Assembly: GCA_964387935.1 (NCBI GenBank)
Contig: CAYLZN010000247.1
Location: 1-8,921 of the forward strand
Reading direction: 5' to 3'
Source: CAYLZN01 sp964387935
Lineage (GTDB): Bacteria > Acidobacteriota > Vicinamibacteria > Vicinamibacterales > JAFNAJ01
Length of the DNA: 8,921 bases
This document shows positions 4,674 through 8,921 of this stretch, piece after piece. Both the position numbers and the translations under genes were made by a program. The notes under the pieces were generated by a model. The model searched no databases. It worked only from the letters and a program-made list of their open reading frames with translations, and was not told the origin of the DNA. How positions within the stretch are numbered: position 1 is the stretch's first letter; every line of letters begins with the position of its first letter.

Positions 4674-7583
4674 CTACGGTCTCGTCGCCTCCTCGATGAG
4701 GTACAGCACCGAGCGCCAAGGTCGCCCCGAGGCGCGCGCCAGACCAATCTCGCACGTGCGGCTCGTCGAGTAGCAGGCGTCAGGTGCGAATGTGGCCACT
4801 TCACGAGCCTCGGCCGCGGTGGCCGACGCGGTGAGCTCCGGCACGAGGAAGCCCCGATCCCCGGCGAAGCCGCAGCAGCCGGCCGACGGCGCGACAAACG
4901 CACTGTCGGCGCACGCGCGACCTGCCGCGGCGAGGCTCGGGGCGAGGCCCATCCTGGTCACCGAGCACACCGGGTGCAGTGCCACCCGACCCGCCCGCCG
5001 CCGGATCGTGAGCCGCGGCAGCAGGCGCTCGACGAACGCCACGGTGTCCAGGAGCTGCAGGTCGTCGAACCGTGCCTGCAGGTCCGGCGACAGCGCCTCG
5101 CGGCAGTGGAGCACGCCGTGGGCACAGGGGCTCGTGTCGATGAGAATCGGCACGCGACCGTGCTGCGACCACTCCCACAACCGCTCGACCAGTCGGCTCG
5201 CCGCGAGCCCGTGCGCCTCTTCGTAGCCCTTCGACGAGAACGGCACGCCACAGCAGTGCCCAGCCGCATCGGGAGGAATGGCCACGACGAGTCCTGCGCG
5301 GCGCGCGAGCGTCACGACGGTCTCGGCGAGCCCAGGCCCCTCGGGTTCTCCGGGCATCCGCCCGAGTGACCGGGTGATGCACGTCGGGAAGTAGAGCAGT
5401 GCAGCGTCGGGCCCGGCCGATGCGAGCACCTCGGGACCGGGCGCGAGCCGGCGCCACGATGGTGCCGCGAGGGGCATGGGGGCCATCCACTGCGGCAGGG
5501 ACCCACCGAGCACCCTGGACGCCCCGCGCGTGATCGAGCCGAGTGCATCCGACCCGATCAGGGATGCCGCGAGGTCGCCCGCGGTGAGCGCAGCCCGGAC
5601 TCCCCGCTCGACGATCCCGAAATGTCGGGCGCACCACGCGGCCGTGGCCCTGGCTGTCGCGGAGGCGCGATCCGCACGGAACCGCTTGGTCAGCGCCCCG
5701 GTGTCGATGCTGACGGGGCACGCGGTGGCGCACAGACCATCGACGGCGCACGTGTCGAGGGCCTGATACGGGAACTCCGCCTCGAGCGCGGCGAGATCGC
5801 CAGCCCCCGGGCCGCCCAGCGCCGTCAATCGCACGATCTCGCGCCGGACGGCGATGCGCTGGCGGGGGGTGAGGGTGAGGGTGCGGCTGGGGCAGTGCGA
5901 CTCGCAGTAGCCGCACTCGATGCACTTGTCCACCTCCGCCTCGACCGACGGCAGCGGCTTGAGGTGCTCGAGGTGGGCCTGCGGGCTCGGGTTGAGGATC
6001 ACGCCGGGATTCAGGAGGTGATCCGGATCGACGAGCGCCTTGAGGCGACGCATGACGGCCATCGCTTCCGGGCCCCATTCCGCCTCGACGAACGGTGCCA
6101 TGTTGCGACCGGTGCCGTGTTCGGCCTTGAGCGCCCCGTCGTAGCGGTCGACCACGAGCGGGACGAGCGCATCCATGAAGCGCGCGTACTGATCGATGGC
6201 CTGCTGGTCGTTGAACGACTGCGTGAGGACGAAGTGGAGGTTCCCGTCCTTCGCGTGTCCGAAGATGATGGCGTGCTCGTAGTCGTGCGCGCGGAAGAGC
6301 GCCGTGAGGTCCAGCGCCGCGTCCGCGAGGCGATCCACGGGGAACGCGACGTCCTCGATGATGACCGTGGTTCCGCTGCGGCGTACGGCGCCGACCGAGG
6401 GGAACATCCCCTTCCGCACCGTCCACAGGCGGCCCTGCTCGGCGGCGTCGTGCGTGAACGGCGCGGCATGCAGCAGCGCGAGCGGTGCGGTGGCCGTACG
6501 GGCCACCTGCTCGAGCTCGGCGCGCGCGGATTCGTCCCGTGCCTGGAACTCCACGAGCAGGCCGGCCGCACCGTCGGGAAGCCCGGCGAGTTCGGCCGGC
6601 ACGCCGGGCTGGTGAGCCACGCTGCGCAAGGCGGCGCGGTCCATGATCTCGAGGGCCACGGCGCCCGCGTCGCGCAGCGTCGGAATCACCGCGCAGGCCG
6701 CGTGCAGGTTCGGGAAGAGCAGCAGCCCCGTGTACTTCACCGGCAGGTCGGGCACGGTCCGGAGCACGGCCTCGGCGATGAACCCGAGCGTGCCCTCCGA
6801 CCCGATCAGCAGGTGGCGCATGATGTCCACCGGCCGCTCGAAGTCGAGGAGTGCGTTGAGCGAGTAGCCGGTGGTGTTCTTCATCCGGTACTTCGCGCGG
6901 ATGCGCTCGGCGAGCTGGGGCAGGCCCTCGACGGCGCGCTTCAGCGCGAGGAGGCCCTCGGCCAGGCGAGGTTCGCGCGCGCGGAACTGCTCGTCCGCGT
7001 CTGGCGCAGCCGTATCGATCTCGGTGCCGGACGGCAGGACGAAGGTCAGGCTGTCCAGCGTGTGGTAGGCGTTCTGCGCGACGCCGCAACACATCCCGCT
7101 GGAGTTGTTGGCAAGGATGCCGCCAATCGTGCAAGCGGCGATCGACGCGGGGTCGGGGCCGAGCCGGGCCGCGTGGGGCGCGAGGACCTGGTTGATCCGC
7201 TGGCCGATGACGCCCGGCTGCACGCGCACGCGTCGGCCATGGTCTTCGACCGCGACCTGTTTCCAGTGGCGGGCCACTTCGACGAGCAGGCCGTCAGTGA
7301 CCGCCTGACCGGACAGGCTGGTGCCGGCGGCTCGAAACGTGAGCGGCACCTGTTGTGCGCGGCTCACGGCGAGCAGGCCCTTGACCTCGTCGATGCTGGC
7401 AGCCAGCACCACGACCTGAGGAATCAGGCGGTAGAAGCTCGCATCCGAGGCGAAGGCGATGCGATCGATCGGGCGGCTGAGCAGGCGGTCTTCCGGGACC
7501 ACGCGGCGGAGCGCATCTTGCAGTTGACGCGCTGACGGTGCGGGTGCCGCGTGTGGCAGCTCAGGTGTAGCCGTCGGCCTCAC
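4674..7583 (-). CDS. FAD-linked, 4Fe-4S D-lactate/D-2-hydroxyacid dehydrogenase (YdiJ/Dld type)
   Basis: A 969-residue flavoenzyme that oxidises a D-2-hydroxyacid (D-lactate, D-2-hydroxyglutarate or glycolate) and passes electrons through iron-sulfur clusters, probably to the respiratory chain. Domains in order: FAD-binding domain (about 50-275, with RAAGTSLSGQ at 84-93 and IGSEGTLGF at 260-268); FAD-linked oxidase C-terminal domain (about 280-532, with HAKDGNLH at 443-450 and HGTGRN at 489-494); ferredoxin-like segment with cysteines 554, 557, 560 and 564, and a second set at 612, 618 and 622 with Asp615 where a cysteine would be expected; then two CCG-type domains (C735, C777/C778, C820; C873, C903/C904, C937). 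In effect GlcD- and GlcF-like halves are fused. The GTG at 7583 is the start: a weak AGGT lies upstream, and the N-terminal stretch before the FAD domain is of normal length. Exact substrate unknown; no permease or regulator gene is adjacent. Confidence 0.93.
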   Translation of the reverse strand: MRPTATPELPHAAPAPSARQLQDALRRVVPEDRLLSRPIDRIAFASDASFYRLIPQVVVLAASIDEVKGLLAVSRAQQVPLTFRAAGTSLSGQAVTDGLLVEVARHWKQVAVEDHGRRVRVQPGVIGQRINQVLAPHAARLGPDPASIAACTIGGILANNSSGMCCGVAQNAYHTLDSLTFVLPSGTEIDTAAPDADEQFRAREPRLAEGLLALKRAVEGLPQLAERIRAKYRMKNTTGYSLNALLDFERPVDIMRHLLIGSEGTLGFIAEAVLRTVPDLPVKYTGLLLFPNLHAACAVIPTLRDAGAVALEIMDRAALRSVAHQPGVPAELAGLPDGAAGLLVEFQARDESARAELEQVARTATAPLALLHAAPFTHDAAEQGRLWTVRKGMFPSVGAVRRSGTTVIIEDVAFPVDRLADAALDLTALFRAHDYEHAIIFGHAKDGNLHFVLTQSFNDQQAIDQYARFMDALVPLVVDRYDGALKAEHGTGRNMAPFVEAEWGPEAMAVMRRLKALVDPDHLLNPGVILNPSPQAHLEHLKPLPSVEAEVDKCIECGYCESHCPSRTLTLTPRQRIAVRREIVRLTALGGPGAGDLAALEAEFPYQALDTCAVDGLCATACPVSIDTGALTKRFRADRASATARATAAWCARHFGIVERGVRAALTAGDLAASLIGSDALGSITRGASRVLGGSLPQWMAPMPLAAPSWRRLAPGPEVLASAGPDAALLYFPTCITRSLGRMPGEPEGPGLAETVVTLARRAGLVVAIPPDAAGHCCGVPFSSKGYEEAHGLAASRLVERLWEWSQHGRVPILIDTSPCAHGVLHCREALSPDLQARFDDLQLLDTVAFVERLLPRLTIRRRAGRVALHPVCSVTRMGLAPSLAAAGRACADSAFVAPSAGCCGFAGDRGFLVPELTASATAAEAREVATFAPDACYSTSRTCEIGLARASGRPWRSVLYLIEEATRP

Positions 7584-7600
7584 GCCGGCAGACTACCTGA

Positions 7601-7611
7601 TTGCAGTGCAA
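7601..7611. promoter_or_regulatory. Short palindrome upstream of the dehydrogenase gene
   Basis: TTGCAGTGCAA has 5-bp arms around one central base. It lies 18 bases before the GTG start of the minus-strand dehydrogenase, where a repressor or activator could bind. It is short enough to be chance, and no clear -35/-10 pair was found beside it. Confidence 0.25.
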
Positions 7612-7620
7612 CCGGAAACC

Positions 7621-7697
7621 CGCCGCCCGCCGCAGGCCGCGCGCCGCCCGCCGTTCGCCGCGCGCCGCAAGCCGCGGATAACCGACGACCGGCGACC
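7621..7697. repeat. GC-rich heptanucleotide tandem repeat array
   Basis: Eight consecutive 7-base units fit CGCCGNN with few changes (CGCCGCC, CGCCGCA, GGCCGCG, CGCCGCC, CGCCGTT, CGCCGCG, CGCCGCA, AGCCGCG; 7621-7676). Three more heptamers follow in the same register (GATAACC, GACGACC, GGCGACC; 7677-7697). The first three units match the next three at 18 of 21 positions, which suggests duplication by slippage. The array sits between two divergent genes and fills more than half of the intergenic region. Confidence 0.6.
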
Positions 7698-7722
7698 GAG
7701 AATGCGATAGATTTCGTCTGTC

Positions 7723-8921
7723 ATGACGGCTTCCCTCCTCAACCCTGTCGATCTCGATCATCTCGTTGGCGCGTCTCACTGGGATCCCTTCTCGATTCTG
7801 GGTCCGCACGTGGACACGGTGGACGGGGCCGAGGGCCTCACCATCCGCTGTTTCCAGCCCCATGCCGCGCGCGTCGAGGTCGTGCAGCTCGACGATGCGG
7901 GCGGGCCCGGCGGGGTGTGGCCGATGGACCGCGTGCATGCGGCGGGCGTGTTCGAGGCGACGTTCAAGGGCCGTCGCTACGCCTTTCCCTACCGGCTGCG
8001 CGTGCACGCCCCGGACGGCACGACCTGGGAGATCGAGGACGCGTACCGTTTCGGGCGGATCATGGGTGACGTCGATCTGCACCTGCTCGGCGAAGGCAGG
8101 CACCAGCGGCTCTGGGAGCGGCTCGGGTCGCACCTGATGACGGTGGACGGCGTGGCGGGCACGAACTTCGCGGTGTGGGCGCCGAACGCGGCGCGCGTCA
8201 GCGTCGTGGGCGACTGGAACGGGTGGGACGGTCGCGTCCACCAGATGCGCCGGCTCGTGCCGAACGGGATCTGGGAGATGTTCGTGCCCGGTGTCGGCAA
8301 GGGCAGTCCCTACAAGTACGAGATCCGCGGGACCCACGGCGACCTCGTGTTCCTCAAGTGCGATCCCTGCGCGCAGTACGCCGAGGTTCCGCCGAAGACG
8401 GCGTCGGTCGTGTGGGATTCGAGCGGCCACACGTGGCGGGACCAGGAATGGATGCAGTCCCGGTCGCAGGCCGGCTCGTGGTTCGAGAAGCCGATGGCGA
8501 CCTACGAGGTGCACCTCGGGTCGTGGCGGCATCACCCGGACGGCCGCCCGTACTCCTACCGCGACCTTGCCGCGGAGCTCGTCTCGTACGTGAAGGACAT
8601 GGGCTTCACGCACATCGAGCTGATGCCCGTGCTGGAGCACCCGTACACGGGCTCCTGGGGCTACCAGGTGACCGGGTTCTTCGCGCCCACGTCGCGCTTC
8701 GGGCCCCCGGAGGACTTCAAGTACTTCGTGGACGAGATGCATCGCGCCGGGATCGGCGTGATCCTCGACTGGGTGGCGGGGCATTTCCCGAAGGACGCGC
8801 ACGCGCTCGCGCGGTTCGACGGCACGGCGCTCTACGAGCACGAGGATCCCCGGCAGGGCGAACACCAGGACTGGGGCACGCTGATCTTCAACTACGGCCG
8901 CAACGAGGTGCGCAACTTCCT
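7723..8921 (+). CDS. glgB: 1,4-alpha-glucan (glycogen) branching enzyme (3' partial)
   Basis: Transfers alpha-1,4-glucan segments to alpha-1,6 positions during cytoplasmic glycogen synthesis. The window holds the first 399 codons of what is usually about 730. It aligns closely with E. coli GlgB as I recall it: N-terminal module about 1-130 (SHWDPFSILGPH, DAYRFG); CBM48 module about 146-205 (GTNFAVWAPNAARVSVVGDWNGWDGR); start of the GH13 barrel at 261 (YEVHLGSW), then GFTHIELMPVLEHP, GSWGYQVTGFFAPTSRFG and the DWVAGHFPKD block with Asp349 and His354, where many homologues have Pro instead of Ala352. The window ends at YGRNEVRNF, shortly before the catalytic Asp nucleophile expected in the missing part. 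The ATG at 7723 gives the normal N-terminus, but no Shine-Dalgarno sequence is visible before it. No other glycogen genes are in view. Confidence 0.96.
   Translation, partial: MTASLLNPVDLDHLVGASHWDPFSILGPHVDTVDGAEGLTIRCFQPHAARVEVVQLDDAGGPGGVWPMDRVHAAGVFEATFKGRRYAFPYRLRVHAPDGTTWEIEDAYRFGRIMGDVDLHLLGEGRHQRLWERLGSHLMTVDGVAGTNFAVWAPNAARVSVVGDWNGWDGRVHQMRRLVPNGIWEMFVPGVGKGSPYKYEIRGTHGDLVFLKCDPCAQYAEVPPKTASVVWDSSGHTWRDQEWMQSRSQAGSWFEKPMATYEVHLGSWRHHPDGRPYSYRDLAAELVSYVKDMGFTHIELMPVLEHPYTGSWGYQVTGFFAPTSRFGPPEDFKYFVDEMHRAGIGVILDWVAGHFPKDAHALARFDGTALYEHEDPRQGEHQDWGTLIFNYGRNEVRNF

Noticed and set aside
5622..7535. Open frame of 637 codons on the plus strand, antisense to the dehydrogenase gene
   Set aside because: It is Arg/Glu/His/Val-rich with no recognisable domain. 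Long antisense frames are expected opposite GC-rich genes with strong third-position bias. The minus-strand frame has all dehydrogenase motifs.
7561..8865. Open frame of 434 codons on the minus strand, antisense to glgB
   Set aside because: Low-complexity Arg/His/Val composition and no domain. The plus strand clearly encodes GlgB.

Overview
The window is a compact, GC-rich stretch of bacterial chromosome. Nearly every base is coding, and the only AT-leaning part is a promoter region of about 150 bases near 3920-4080. There are seven protein genes, two of them cut by the window edges. No RNA genes, insertion sequences, phage genes or CRISPR arrays were seen. The gene types (secreted amidohydrolase, DUF2239, VapBC, a fused FAD/Fe-S D-2-hydroxyacid dehydrogenase, GlgB) and the GC-rich heptamer repeat between genes suit a Gram-negative soil-type bacterium. 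Acidobacteriota (Vicinamibacteria-like) is my first guess and a high-GC proteobacterium the second; neither is proven from sequence alone.

Left part, plus strand (3-3364): a large two-domain protein whose N-terminus lies outside the window. It joins a metal-dependent amidohydrolase to a dienelactone-hydrolase-like alpha/beta hydrolase, and its cysteine pairs suggest an exported protein. After about 107 bases comes a 274-residue protein with a clear signal peptide and a JAB/MPN-like HNHP...S..D motif.

Middle (3342-4670): a minus-strand DUF2239 gene overlaps the tail of the JAB-like gene. It faces a plus-strand vapBC toxin-antitoxin pair across a short intergenic region of about 150 bases. That region holds two good sigma70-type promoters pointing outward. 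The DUF2239 promoter carries an 18-bp perfect palindrome over its -10 element and leaves almost no 5' leader. The vapBC promoter has an inverted repeat centred on its -10 element and repeated TGGA motifs.

Right part: a 969-residue FAD plus Fe-S oxidoreductase on the minus strand (4674-7583) ends three bases from the vapC stop. A divergent intergenic region with a heptanucleotide repeat array separates it from glgB (7723 to the window end), the glycogen branching enzyme, which is cut just before its catalytic nucleophile.

I do not see a multi-gene novel system. The genes look like independent units rather than one pathway. The most promising leads are the palindromic operator with a probable leaderless DUF2239 gene, the secreted JAB-like protein, the two-enzyme fusion, and the heptamer repeat.
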